A stretch of DNA of 64,000 nt from Actinomadura sp. NBRC 104425 (GCF_030269545.1 NZ_BSTN01000011.1:1-64000); one strand, 5' to 3'. Positions 42,656 to 51,200 are shown, counted from the stretch's first letter. Translations and numbers: made by a program. The notes: a model not told the origin generated them from the letters alone.

Positions 42656-42841
42656 ATGTCAATCGCGGCACGATACTGGCGGCGGATGGTCCGCGCCTAC
42701 CATCTCGCCTGCGCCCGCGACGACGCCGCGGCGCACGGCGTCTCGGTTCCGAGCGGGGTGTGGGTCTGCCACGTCTGCGAGCTTCCCGTGCTGAAGATGA
42801 CCACGCTGGTGCGGCACGTGCGCGCCGAGCACGTCCTCTGA
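42656..42841 (+). CDS. 61-aa C2H2 zinc-finger-like protein
   Basis: A short protein with strong ribosome binding site (acggaggagcg). The C-terminal half holds Cys38-x2-Cys41-x12-His54-x4-His59 (VCHVCELPVLKMTTLVRH then VRAEH), which is classical eukaryote-like C2H2 spacing. The N-terminal half is basic and helical (ARYWRRMVRAYHLACARDD). Bacterial single-finger proteins of the Ros type use a shorter Cys-His spacing, so this is a different kind. Its role could be nucleic-acid or protein binding. The downstream neighbour is convergent. Confidence 0.7.
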   Translation: MSIAARYWRRMVRAYHLACARDDAAAHGVSVPSGVWVCHVCELPVLKMTTLVRHVRAEHVL

Positions 42842-42863
42842 TCGGGACGCCCGGACGGGCCGG

Positions 42864-43862
42864 TCAGCTTCGGTCCTGCGGCACCGGCGGCCAGGCATCT
42901 CCCCACTCGGCCTTGCGGGCCGCCCGGTAGACCTCGCCGTGCCGCTTGGTGACCGTGGCGTCCATCATCCCGTCCGCGTCCGTGCACAGCCGCAGCGACA
43001 CCAGGCCCTTGCGCTGGACGGGGCGCCGCACGACCCGCCCGGCGGCCCGCGACCTGCCGCCCCTGGCCGCCGCGACATAGCAGAACTTCTCGTCCTCGAA
43101 CCCCAGGGTGCCGACCTTGATCCTGCGGTGCAGGGCCGTCCTGTTCAGCCGTTCGGCGAAATGGCACCAGTCCTCGCCCCGGGGGATGGGGCAGGCGCGG
43201 TCGTGCGGGCACGGCGCCACCACCGACAGCCCCAGCTCGACGAGCAGGCCGCGGGCCTCCACGATGCGCTCGTAGCCCGCGGGGGTGCCCGGCTCGACCA
43301 GGACGACCAGCTCGCTTCCGGCCGCCAGCGAGCGCACCGCGTCCGCCCGCACCTGCGGCGGCAGCTCGCCGAGCACGTACGCCATGGTGACCAGGTCGGC
43401 GTCGGGCTTGCGCACCGGCCCGGCGATCACCGTCCGCCGCCAGCGCGCGTCCCGCACCGCGGGCGAGTCCGCCCGCTCGGCCAGCCGCCGCCCGAAGGAG
43501 ATCGCCTCGGGCGCCTGCTCCAGCGCGGTGGTCTCCTCCAGGGACGGCCACACCTCGGCGGCGGCCCAGACCGCCGCCCCGGTGCCTGCGCCGACGTCCA
43601 CATGCGTGCGGGGGGAGAAACCGGGCATCAGCTCCGCGCTGCGCTCCAGCGCGGCGACCACTGCGGCGTAGGTGGCGGGCATCCGGTACGCGGCGTACGC
43701 GGCCACGTCGGCTGCGGAGCCGAGCACCATGCGCCGGGCGGGGTCGAACCCGTCGCGGTACCGGTGGATGAGCTTGCGGACCGACCTGCTCAACGCCGCC
43801 GAGTCGGCCCCGCGCAGAGCCTCGTCCAGTGCGGCGGTCAGGTCGCCGGGCAGCTCGGCCAT
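42864..43862 (-). CDS. Rsm22-type small ribosomal subunit methyltransferase-like protein
   Basis: 332-aa SAM-dependent methyltransferase fold. The SAM motif is HVDVGAGTGAAVWAA (about residue 85) and AYVLGELP follows. The CPHDRACP motif with later conserved Cys (GEDWCHF) is the Fe-S/zinc signature of the mitochondrial Rsm22 family. The family acts on or assembles the small ribosomal subunit in eukaryotes; the bacterial role is not settled. Alone between the C2H2 gene and the PstS fusion. Confidence 0.8.
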   Translation of the reverse strand: MAELPGDLTAALDEALRGADSAALSRSVRKLIHRYRDGFDPARRMVLGSAADVAAYAAYRMPATYAAVVAALERSAELMPGFSPRTHVDVGAGTGAAVWAAAEVWPSLEETTALEQAPEAISFGRRLAERADSPAVRDARWRRTVIAGPVRKPDADLVTMAYVLGELPPQVRADAVRSLAAGSELVVLVEPGTPAGYERIVEARGLLVELGLSVVAPCPHDRACPIPRGEDWCHFAERLNRTALHRRIKVGTLGFEDEKFCYVAAARGGRSRAAGRVVRRPVQRKGLVSLRLCTDADGMMDATVTKRHGEVYRAARKAEWGDAWPPVPQDRS

Positions 43863-43955
43863 GCGCGTGATGATGCCAGCCGCCCGGCGGCGCTGTCGAA
43901 CCGCTCGAAGGCCGTGTCCCGCCGGAGAACCGGGAGGTCGTCCGCTGTGCCGCGC

Positions 43956-45899
43956 TCAGGTCGCCTGGCACGGCGCGGACACGAGCGTGTCCCGCGAGAC
44001 GCAGGGGGTGGCGCCCGCCTGCTGGAGGAGCCTGCGCGCCTGGTCGCTCGCCATGAACGTCAGGAACGCCGAGGCGGGGCTGCGGTTCGGCGGCGCCCCG
44101 TAGGTGTAGAAGACCTCGGGCGCGACGAACGGGTAGCGGTTCGCCGCGGCGGAGGCGGCGTCCGCCCTCCGGCCGTCCAAGGCGAGGATCCGCACGTTCG
44201 GATAGCGGCGGGTGTCGGCGGCGACGTGCAACTCGGCATAGCCGATCGCGCCGGGCAGCCGGTTGACGGTCTCCAGCACCTGGCCCTGGCTGCTGCGCTC
44301 GCAGCGGATCACCCGGGCGGCCGCGCGGATCTCGTCCTTGCGGTGGCAGTCGCGGGACGACAGCTCCGGCTCCGGCTGCCGCAGCACCTGCTCCTCGAAG
44401 ATCGTCCGGGTGCCCGAGCCCTCGGTCCGGCTGACCATGCGGATCGGCACGTCGGCCCCGCCCCGGAACCGGTTCCAGCTGGTCGGGCCGTCGTCGCTGT
44501 AGATGGACCGCAGCTTGGACACGGTCAGGCCGGTCACGTTCGCGTCCTTGTGAACGACGACGGCGAAGGCGACCAGCGTGACCGGGAAGCCGCGGAACCC
44601 GCGCGTGCGGATCTCGTCGGAGTCGGGTTTGAGGTGCCCGTCGTGCATGGCGATCGTCGAGGCCGCGTTCTCGGGGGTCAGCGCGCGCACCCCCTCGTTG
44701 GAGCCGATGGCCTCCACCTCGATCCGCGCGTCCTCGCACAGGGCCTCATAGCCTCGGCGGATCGTGTCGGCCGTCTTCTCGAAGGCGGTGGAGCCCACCA
44801 GGTGCAGCGTGCCGCTGAAGCAGAAGGAACGCTCCACCGCGTCGCCGCCCGCGCCCATGGCCCGCCCGGCTCCGACACCGCCCGCGAACAGCAGCGCGGC
44901 GACGGCCGCCGTCAGCGACCGCCGCTCGCGCGGGTCCCACCACCGGCGGCCGGGCCGCGCGCCCCCGGCCGGCGGCGGGGCCGGCGGCGGGGCCGGCGGC
45001 GGGGCGGGCAGCGGATCCGGCCGGCTCTCCGCCGCAGCCAGGCGGGCGCGCAGGTCCTGCGCCTCGGCCTCGGCGGCGGCCAGTCGGCGCCGCAGGTCGG
45101 CCGCCTCGGCGCGGGCGCGGGCCAGGTCGTCCGGCGGTGCCACGTGCCGGAGCCGCTCGTAGGCCTCGACCCAGCGCGCCACCTCCGCCTCGGGCAGCCC
45201 GCACGCCATCGCGAAGTAGCCGACCCGGACGCGTTCCCGGTCGCTGGTGGTGCGCCAGCGGTCCTTCTGCAGCATCGCGCTGATCGTGGCGTCCGGCAGC
45301 GTGCCCCACGAACGCTTTTCGATCTCCGACTGCCGGGGCGAGCCAGCCCACTCCCGCAGCCCCGCCAGCAGCCGGTAGAAGTCCCGGATGTCGCCGGCCG
45401 TCGCCGGATCGGGCAGCTCGCGGACGCCGCCGAACGTCGGCATGGCCCACGGCTCGAACGTCACGGGGTGCCGCGAGACCAGCCGCCGCCACGGGGTCTT
45501 CGGCCGGTGGCTCTCGACCAGCCTGGCGGGCTTGCCGTTGCGGTTGCGCTCGAACGCGGCGCGCAGGTCGTCGCCCCGCTCCTGCCACATCGCCTGCTCG
45601 GCCGCCGCCCACCGCTCGCGCACCGCCGCCACGTCGCCGCCCTCGACGCCCGCCGCGGCCAGGCACGCGCTGACGACCTCCCACGACGCCAGCTCGCCGT
45701 CCCCGGCCAGCACCGCTCGGACCGTCTCCTCCAGCAGCCCCGTGCGCCGCGCCAGCGAGGTGGGGTCGGCCCCGCCCAGACGGTCGACCAGATCACGGGT
45801 GAAGTCCGCCTTCCGGTCGAGATAGGAGTCCAACGCCCGCGCTCCGTCCATCTCCCGCGTCGCCCCGTACAGGCGCCCCTCACGGGGGCGGCCCTCCAT
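43956..45899 (-). CDS. HTH-coiled coil-transmembrane-PstS-like fusion, putative membrane-bound one-component sensor
   Basis: 647-aa protein with unusual domain order. Two helix-turn-helix-like regions (about residues 23-95 with TSLARRTGLLEETVRAVLAG, and 165-245 with SWGTLPDATISAMLQK) resemble XRE-type N-terminal domains of Streptosporangiales proteins. A coiled coil follows (255-290, ARAEAADLRRRLAAAEAEA), a PPPAPPPAPPPAGG linker, one membrane span (about 325-348), then an extracytoplasmic phosphate-binding-like domain (GTLHLVGSTAFEKTADTI, RTEGSGTRTIFEE, GAIGYAELH). The DNA- or protein-binding part would be inside and the ligand domain outside. No pst permease or ATPase is near. The start may instead be Met17. 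Confidence 0.78.
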   Translation of the reverse strand: MEGRPREGRLYGATREMDGARALDSYLDRKADFTRDLVDRLGGADPTSLARRTGLLEETVRAVLAGDGELASWEVVSACLAAAGVEGGDVAAVRERWAAAEQAMWQERGDDLRAAFERNRNGKPARLVESHRPKTPWRRLVSRHPVTFEPWAMPTFGGVRELPDPATAGDIRDFYRLLAGLREWAGSPRQSEIEKRSWGTLPDATISAMLQKDRWRTTSDRERVRVGYFAMACGLPEAEVARWVEAYERLRHVAPPDDLARARAEAADLRRRLAAAEAEAQDLRARLAAAESRPDPLPAPPPAPPPAPPPAGGARPGRRWWDPRERRSLTAAVAALLFAGGVGAGRAMGAGGDAVERSFCFSGTLHLVGSTAFEKTADTIRRGYEALCEDARIEVEAIGSNEGVRALTPENAASTIAMHDGHLKPDSDEIRTRGFRGFPVTLVAFAVVVHKDANVTGLTVSKLRSIYSDDGPTSWNRFRGGADVPIRMVSRTEGSGTRTIFEEQVLRQPEPELSSRDCHRKDEIRAAARVIRCERSSQGQVLETVNRLPGAIGYAELHVAADTRRYPNVRILALDGRRADAASAAANRYPFVAPEVFYTYGAPPNRSPASAFLTFMASDQARRLLQQAGATPCVSRDTLVSAPCQAT

Positions 45900-45938
45900 G
45901 ATGCGGTCCGGACCGGGGACGGATCATGGAGTTGTTCG

Positions 45939-46021
45939 GATGTTCGCGTTCTCGTCCCCTTTTGTACGAACATCGGTCCCGTCCAGGAAGCTTCCCGGAG
46001 GTGCCGCGGGCTTCCGGGAAG
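45939..46021. promoter_or_regulatory. Divergent control region with two inverted repeats
   Basis: gatgttcg (45939-45946) and cgaacatc (45967-45974) are perfect 8-bp arms 20 bp apart, close to the PstS-fusion start, a candidate autoregulatory operator. cttcccgga (45991-45999) and tccgggaag (46013-46021) form a second perfect 9-bp repeat nearer the luciferase-domain gene. Confidence 0.45.
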
Positions 46022-46097
46022 TTACCAGGAACCCGTGGAACCCACTAGGACATGGGACGATCCGCCATCCGGCCGGCCGATCCGCCACGCTGAGGGC

Positions 46098-46553
46098 ATG
46101 AGCCGAGGACTCAGCCACCGCTCCGTTTCGTACGCCGATCTGGCGATGGCCCGATTCCGGAACTGGCCGCTCAGGGTGTGCCGCGCCGACTGCCCGCCCG
46201 GCCGCGCGCTGGCCCTGCGGGGCCTGCAGATCGTCCACTTCCACCACCGGGACCTGGCGGAGGTGTTCCTCACCCGGCGGGTCATCCACCGTCTCAGCGC
46301 GACCCTCGCCGCCTCCGGCCGCGTGGACCTGTGCCCGGACGGCGACTGGGTCCAGGTGCACCTCGACACCGACGGCGACCTGTTCCTCCTGGAGTCCCTG
46401 GTCAGCCTGGCCATCCAGGCCAACGGCGACCCCGTCGTCCGCCCGCTGCACCGCACGTCCCCCGACTGCCCGCACGCGAGCTCAGCCGCCCGGCGCATGC
46501 AGCGGCCGCGGCGGCCTGCGCTCGTCCTCCACGGCACGCGCCCGGCCTCCTGA
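46098..46553 (+). CDS. Luciferase-domain (DUF5519-like) protein
   Basis: 151-aa soluble protein. The sequence WPLRVCRADCPPGRALALRGLQIVHFH, VHLDTDGDLFLLESLVSLAIQAN and LAASGRVDLCPDGDWVQV fits the small actinobacterial luciferase-domain family, which despite the name has no shown luciferase activity. The C-terminal 30 residues are a variable basic tail. ATG with TGAGGG upstream. The gene is divergent from the PstS fusion. Confidence 0.65.
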   Translation: MSRGLSHRSVSYADLAMARFRNWPLRVCRADCPPGRALALRGLQIVHFHHRDLAEVFLTRRVIHRLSATLAASGRVDLCPDGDWVQVHLDTDGDLFLLESLVSLAIQANGDPVVRPLHRTSPDCPHASSAARRMQRPRRPALVLHGTRPAS

Positions 46554-46649
46554 CGCCTGCGGCCGGGCGCCCGGCGGGCGGGCGGTTCGATCAGGGCGAA
46601 CGCCTTGCAATACTGTTGCATCAACTGTCAGGGCGGCGATGGAGGACGC

Positions 46650-46829
46650 GTGTTCCGCAGAGAACCTCTGGAGGTGCGCATCGCCCGGCGTCAGGCGGAG
46701 CTGCCGCCGCGCAGGGACAAGCGCAGCCAGTTCGACCAGCCCGCCGCCAAGGTCCTGCTCGTCCTGCTGGCGACCGTGACCGTCATCGGGCACGTCGTCG
46801 GCGGCATCCTGTTCGCGTTCCTCTTCTGA
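46650..46829 (+). CDS. Small single-span membrane protein
   Basis: 59-aa protein starting at GTG with atggagga as ribosome binding site. Residues 1-35 are charged (RREPLEVRIARRQAELPPRRDKR); residues 38-59 form one hydrophobic helix (VLLVLLATVTVIGHVVGGILF) ending two residues before the stop, so it is tail-anchored. No family recognised. Confidence 0.55.
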   Translation: MFRREPLEVRIARRQAELPPRRDKRSQFDQPAAKVLLVLLATVTVIGHVVGGILFAFLF

Positions 46830-47043
46830 ACCCCCCCACAGAAAACCGGTCGGACGGTCCAGGCAAGCCCTTGCTCTCCGCGCCGTGACCGCGACGCGTC
46901 GGCCCTGTCCGCCCCGCCGCCGGCCTCCGGGTGACATGCTGGAGGCGGGCGGGCGTCCCGACGGAGGAGAGGCCGGCCGGCGGCGGCGTGGGCGGCCGGT
47001 CAGCGGCCGCCCGGCGGCCACGTGTTGTTGGTGGGAGGTTTCA

Positions 47044-47463
47044 GTGGCGAGGTCTGGAAAGATCATCAGGTTCGATGACGCCCGCGGCTACGGGTTCATC
47101 GCGCCCGACGGCGGTGGCGAGGACGTCTTCGTCCATGCCAACGAGCTGCTTGAGGACAAGGCCCTGTTCACCCCCGGCACCGCGGTGACCTTCGAGGTCA
47201 CCGAGGGAGAGCGGGGGTTGAAGGCGTTCGCCGTGCAGACCGTCGAACGTCCGGCGCCGACCCGGGTGCCTGCGCCGTTCGGCGGGTCCCGCGAGCACGA
47301 CGCGGACGACGACGTGTGCGACGTGCTGTCCATCGCCGAGATCACGCACGAGATCACCGAGGCGCTGCTCGCCGGTGCGGCGACGCTGACCGGCCAGCAG
47401 ATCCTGCAGGTGCGCCGTGTCATGACCGATCTGGCGGTCAAGCACGGCTGGGCGGAGGGCTGA
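47044..47463 (+). CDS. Cold-shock domain protein with C-terminal extension
   Basis: 139-aa nucleic-acid-binding protein. The cold-shock fold is at residues 1-68 with RNP1 GYGFIAPD and RNP2 DVFVHANE. An acidic linker and a helical C-terminal region (ITHEITEALLAGAATLTGQQIL) add about 70 residues not found in 67-aa CspA-type proteins. GTG start with gggaggtttca upstream. Long cold-shock proteins of this kind are common in actinomycetes. Confidence 0.87.
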   Translation: MARSGKIIRFDDARGYGFIAPDGGGEDVFVHANELLEDKALFTPGTAVTFEVTEGERGLKAFAVQTVERPAPTRVPAPFGGSREHDADDDVCDVLSIAEITHEITEALLAGAATLTGQQILQVRRVMTDLAVKHGWAEG

Positions 47464-47722
47464 TCCCCTCCGCGCATGGCCGGGCCCTTTCGACGACCTG
47501 AGGGCGCCCGGCCGCCTCCCCCTGCCCGCACGGCCCCATGACGTGAGGCCCGTGCCAGGGGCTGATTCCGGTGGCCGGAGGCCGTCTGCCGGCGATTGCG
47601 AGTGGAGTCCGCGCGCGGGGCAGACGACTGCGCCGAACTGACACCGCCGCGGCGGAGCAGGCGGCGAGCACGCCCGGCCTCCGCCCTGGCCGCACGGTGC
47701 CGCGCCGACCGGGGCGGCGGGC

Positions 47723-48283
47723 TCAGTCGGCCGGGCGGCCGATCATGACGGGGAGGATCTCCTCGCGCATCCGCGTCTCGTCGGGCGGGACGCCGTGCAG
47801 CATCAGGTGCAGGAGCACCAGCGCCTGCCCCGCGTCGGCCCGCGCCTGCAGGTCGGGCACCGGGCCGATCACCCGGCGCAGGCGCTCGCGGGTGGCCGCC
47901 CGGACGGGCTCGACCTTGGCCTCGCGGACGGCGGCCGCCAGCTCGGAGCCGGGATCGGTCAGCAGGACCGCCAGCAGCGGTGCGCCGCGGTGGCCGAGCC
48001 CCTCGGCGAGGTTCACCAGACCGGTCAGCAGGTCCGCCACCGGATCGTCGGTGGGCTCCACCTCGCGCGCCGCGGCCGCTGCCCGCAGCGCGTCGACCAC
48101 CAGGGCGTACTTGTTCGGCCAGCGCCGGTAGAGGGAGCCGAGCCCGACCCCGGCGTTGCGGGCGACGTCGGCGACGCGCAGGCCGTCGTACCCGCGGGTG
48201 TCGAGCAGGGCCAGCGTCTCGCGCAGCACCGCCTGGTCGACGGCGGGGTCGCGGGGGCGGCCGCGGGACTTGTGCTCGCTCAC
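47723..48283 (-). CDS. TetR-family repressor
   Basis: 186-aa regulator. N-terminal TetR helix-turn-helix (about residues 15-60; VADVARNAGVGLGSLYRRWPNKYALV) and a variable ligand domain resembling TetR_C_11 (GAPLLAVLLTDPGSELAAAVRE). GTG start. Divergent from the quinone oxidoreductase gene, which it most likely represses in response to an electrophile or quinone. Confidence 0.88.
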   Translation of the reverse strand: MSEHKSRGRPRDPAVDQAVLRETLALLDTRGYDGLRVADVARNAGVGLGSLYRRWPNKYALVVDALRAAAAAREVEPTDDPVADLLTGLVNLAEGLGHRGAPLLAVLLTDPGSELAAAVREAKVEPVRAATRERLRRVIGPVPDLQARADAGQALVLLHLMLHGVPPDETRMREEILPVMIGRPAD

Positions 48284-48293
48284 CCGGCCAGTT

Positions 48294-48339
48294 TAACGGA
48301 AACGTTGACTTCCGTATTTCGCGGCGCTATAACGGAAAC
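48294..48339. promoter_or_regulatory. Probable TetR operator in the divergent promoter
   Basis: taacggaaac occurs at 48294-48303 and again at 48330-48339. acggaa (48296-48301) with ttccgt (48310-48315) forms an inverted repeat, and gttaccgaaac at 48344 is a degenerate third copy. The gene pair lies on both sides with about 95 bp between starts. Confidence 0.6.
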
Positions 48340-48377
48340 CGTCGTTACCGAAACTAGTTCGAGAACGGAGCGCCGCC

Positions 48378-49310
48378 ATGCGCGTCGTCATCACCGATCC
48401 CGCGGCGACCCCGCGCCTGCACCTGTCCGAGGCGCCGCGGCCCGCACCCGCGCCCGACCAAGCCTTGATCAAGGTCGAGGCGTTCTCCCTGAACGCAGGG
48501 GAGATCCGCCGGGCGATGGAGGCGACCGACGCCTACGTGCCCGGATGGGACTTCGCCGGCGTGGTCGAGCAGGCCGCGAGCGACGGCAGCACGCCGCCCG
48601 CGGGGACCCGGGTCTACGGGTTCCTTCCGCAGGGCTCCTGGGCCGAGTACGTCACCGCCTCCGCATCCATGATCGCTGAGATCCCCGACGGCGTCGGCGC
48701 CGTCGAGGCGGCGGCCCTGCCCGTCGCCGCCGTCACCGCGCTGGCCTCCCTGCAGTCGGCGGGGCCGCTGCTGGGGCGCCGGGTGCTGGTCACCGGTGCC
48801 GCCGGCGGCGTGGGCCGGTACGCCTGCCGGCTGGCCGACCTCGCCGGGGCGCGGGTGTTCGCCGTCAGCCGCCGCCCCGACCTGCCCAAGCGGCTCCGCG
48901 AGGACGGCATCGCCGCGCCGACCGTGTTCACCACCATGGCCGAGGCGCGCCAGGCCGGCGGCTACGACGTCATCCTCGACGGCGTCGGCGGTGACTTCCT
49001 CGCCACCGCCCTGGCCGCGCTGGCACCGAACGGCGTCTGCGTCAGCTTCGGCAACGGAAGCGGCCGGCCCGCCGCCTTCGACCCCGTCGACTTCTACCGC
49101 ACGCCCGGGGCGCGCCTGCAGGGCCTGTGGCTCGGCAACTTCATGACCGCGGACTGCTCGCCGATGCTCAGGCTGCTCGTCGGGCTCGTCGCCGAAGGCC
49201 GGCTGCGCCCGCCGGTCGACGACGTCCTGCCGTGGACCGACATCGCCGACGCCGCCGAACGGCTCGTCGGCCAGAGCGTGGACGGCAAGATCGTCCTGAC
49301 GGTCCGATGA
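48378..49310 (+). CDS. Zinc-independent quinone oxidoreductase/alcohol dehydrogenase (MDR superfamily)
   Basis: 310-aa medium-chain dehydrogenase. N-terminal GroES-like domain (LIKVEAFSLNAGEIRRA) without the zinc-ligand cysteine set, and a Rossmann domain with VLVTGAAGGVGRYACRLA. NADPH preference is suggested by VSRRPDLPKR. Likely reduces quinones or enones. Controlled by the divergent TetR regulator; a DoxX membrane gene follows 52 bp downstream on the same strand, forming a redox-stress unit. Confidence 0.85.
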   Translation: MRVVITDPAATPRLHLSEAPRPAPAPDQALIKVEAFSLNAGEIRRAMEATDAYVPGWDFAGVVEQAASDGSTPPAGTRVYGFLPQGSWAEYVTASASMIAEIPDGVGAVEAAALPVAAVTALASLQSAGPLLGRRVLVTGAAGGVGRYACRLADLAGARVFAVSRRPDLPKRLREDGIAAPTVFTTMAEARQAGGYDVILDGVGGDFLATALAALAPNGVCVSFGNGSGRPAAFDPVDFYRTPGARLQGLWLGNFMTADCSPMLRLLVGLVAEGRLRPPVDDVLPWTDIADAAERLVGQSVDGKIVLTVR

Positions 49311-49362
49311 CCGCGCCCGCCCTGTCGCCGCCCGTGTCCCGCCGAGCGCGACTCCGTCCGGC

Positions 49363-49734
49363 ATGAACGTCCTGCTGTGGAACCTGCAGGCCGTGCTCGC
49401 CGCGGTGTTCCTGCGCGCCGGTGCCATGAAGGCCTTCCGGCGAAACGGCGAGCTCGTCCGGCGCCTGCCCGCGCTGCAGGGCTTCTCGCCCGCGACCCTG
49501 CGGTTCACCGGGGCGGCCGAACTGGCCGCCGTCGCGGGCCTGCTCCTGCCGGGTGCACTGGGCGTCGCCACCGTGCTGACACCGCTGGCGGCCACCGGCC
49601 TCGCCGTCGTCATGCTGCTCGCGGCGACCGTCCACGCCGGCCGCCGGGAACCGCCGGGCGTCGCCCTCACCGCCGTCCTGCTGATCATGTCCGTCGCGGT
49701 GGCCTGGGGCCGTTTCGGGCCGTATCCGTTGTGA
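49363..49734 (+). CDS. DoxX-family membrane protein
   Basis: 123-aa protein with four hydrophobic helices. VLAAVFLRAGAMKAFR, LRFTGAAELAAVAGLLLPG and PLAATGLAVVMLLAATVHAGRRE are typical of the short DoxX-like group. No ribosome binding site of note. Probably co-transcribed with the upstream quinone reductase. Confidence 0.78.
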   Translation: MNVLLWNLQAVLAAVFLRAGAMKAFRRNGELVRRLPALQGFSPATLRFTGAAELAAVAGLLLPGALGVATVLTPLAATGLAVVMLLAATVHAGRREPPGVALTAVLLIMSVAVAWGRFGPYPL

Positions 49735-49904
49735 CCGCCGCCGCGCGAGAAGGCTCCCCGGATTCGCGGCCGACGGGCCGTCAACGCCTTTTCTCGATGG
49801 AAAGACGAGGCGGCCTGCTCCTTCCCGTCGGTGCAATGTCCGGGGAGTGCTCGCGTTTCCCGCGATACCCGGCTTCGCCGGTGTCCAACTGCAGCAACAC
49901 GCGG

Positions 49905-49934
49905 TTGGACGAAACGGCGGCGCACGCCGTTAGA
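49905..49934 (+). promoter_or_regulatory. Candidate sigma70-type promoter upstream of the aroF region
   Basis: TTGGAC (49905-49910) and GTTAGA (49929-49934) are separated by 18 bp, within the 425-bp gap before the DAHP synthase gene. The start site would be near 49942, just before a small reading frame with a good ribosome binding site. Confidence 0.45.
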
Positions 49935-49979
49935 GTGGGTTGGCCGAACCGGACGACGATGTCATGACGGAGGTGTCCG

Positions 49980-50141
49980 ATGCGTATTCGGTCGGCAGAA
50001 CACGGTGAGTTATTCGCCGGCGATATGGAAAGGGCGGTGAAACGCCCGCGAAGCTTCCACGGCGGCGGTGGCGGCACCGCCCGGTCCCTGGACGCGGCGG
50101 CGGGCCGCCCGCGGGCGGCCGGCCCGGCGGGCCGGGGCTGA
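49980..50141 (+). CDS. Putative 53-aa small protein upstream of aroF
   Basis: ATG preceded by acggaggtgtccg, an excellent ribosome binding site, and by a plausible promoter. The peptide starts MRIRSAEHGELFAGDMERAV, then has a GGGGG run and an Ala/Gly/Pro/Arg-rich tail. It has no Trp or Tyr and only two Phe, so it is not a classical aromatic-amino-acid leader. Its stop lies 18 bases before the aroF ATG. Could be a real small protein or chance. Confidence 0.4.
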   Translation: MRIRSAEHGELFAGDMERAVKRPRSFHGGGGGTARSLDAAAGRPRAAGPAGRG

Positions 50142-50159
50142 GCGGAGGGAGCAGGCGCC

Positions 50160-51200
50160 ATGGTCGTTGTCATGTCTCCCGACGCCACCGAGGCGGATCT
50201 GGAGCGGGTGGTCGAGATCGTCCGGGCGTCGGGGGCGCAGGCCTTCGTCAGCCGCGGTGTCTCCCGCACCATCGTCGGCGTGGTCGGCGACCACACCCGG
50301 ATCGGCATGCTGAGCCTGCGCAACCGGCGCGGAGTGGCCGACGTGGTCCGCATCTCGGCCGAGTACAAGCTCGTCAGCAGGGAGCACCACCCCGAACGGT
50401 CGGTCATCGAGGTCGGCGGCGTGCCCATCGGCCCCGGCTTCCTGACCGTGATCGCGGGCCCGTGCGCGGTGGAGACCCCCGAGCAGACCCTGCAGGCGGC
50501 GCAGATGGCGAAGGCGGCGGGCGCGAGCCTGCTGCGCGGCGGCGCGTACAAGCCGCGCACCTCCCCGTACGCCTTCCAGGGCCTCGGCGCGGAGGGGCTG
50601 AAGATCCTGGCGGATGTGCGCGCGGAGACCGGCATGCCGGTGGTGACCGAGGTGGTCGACGCCCACGACGTCGAGCTGGTCGCCGAATACGCCGACATGC
50701 TGCAGATCGGCACCCGCAACATGCAGAACTTCTCCCTGCTGCGGGCGGTGGGCGCGGCGTCCAGGCCGGTCCTGCTCAAGCGCGGCATGAGCGCCACCAT
50801 CAAGGAGTGGCTGATGGCCGCCGAGTACATCGCCCAGCGCGGCAACCTCGACATCGTGCTGTGCGAACGCGGCATCCGCACCTTCGAGACGGCCACCCGC
50901 AACACCCTCGACGTCAGCGCGGTCCCGGTCGTGCACCGGCTGTCGCACCTGCCCGTCATCGTCGACCCGTCCCACTCGGGCGGGCGCCGCGACCTGGTCC
51001 TGCCGCTCGCCCGCGCGGCCGTCGCCGCCGGCGCCGACGGGCTCATCATCGACGTCCATCCCGATCCCTCGATCGCCCTGTGCGACGGCGACCAGGCGCT
51101 CTGCGGCGACGACGTGGAGAAGGTCGCGGAGCTGACGGAGAGCCTGGGCGTGCTGATGGGCCGCGTCCCCGCCACCGGCCTGGCGGCGACCCGGGAGTGA
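50160..51200 (+). CDS. aroF: 3-deoxy-7-phosphoheptulonate (DAHP) synthase, AroF/type I-beta
   Basis: 346-aa enzyme for the first shikimate-pathway step, condensing PEP with erythrose 4-phosphate. The N-terminal ferredoxin-like regulatory domain (about residues 1-85) is the type I-beta form of Thermotoga/Bacillus. The barrel has GPCAVETPEQ, LLRGGAYKPRTSPYAFQG, IGTRNMQN, LLKRGMSATIKEW and VIVDPSHSGG. Ribosome binding site GCGGAGGGAG. Most Streptomyces rely on type II AroH, so this may be a secondary isozyme. Confidence 0.92.
   Translation: MVVVMSPDATEADLERVVEIVRASGAQAFVSRGVSRTIVGVVGDHTRIGMLSLRNRRGVADVVRISAEYKLVSREHHPERSVIEVGGVPIGPGFLTVIAGPCAVETPEQTLQAAQMAKAAGASLLRGGAYKPRTSPYAFQGLGAEGLKILADVRAETGMPVVTEVVDAHDVELVAEYADMLQIGTRNMQNFSLLRAVGAASRPVLLKRGMSATIKEWLMAAEYIAQRGNLDIVLCERGIRTFETATRNTLDVSAVPVVHRLSHLPVIVDPSHSGGRRDLVLPLARAAVAAGADGLIIDVHPDPSIALCDGDQALCGDDVEKVAELTESLGVLMGRVPATGLAATRE

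Noticed and set aside
42939..46553. Very long plus-strand frame across the Rsm22 and PstS-fusion genes
   Set aside because: Only its last 151 codons (luciferase-domain protein) resemble a family; the rest is antisense shadow of two well-supported minus-strand genes.
47464..47722. Possible small gene between the cold-shock and TetR genes
   Set aside because: Frames exist but have no ribosome binding site, family pattern or plausible composition; the region is the gap between convergent genes.
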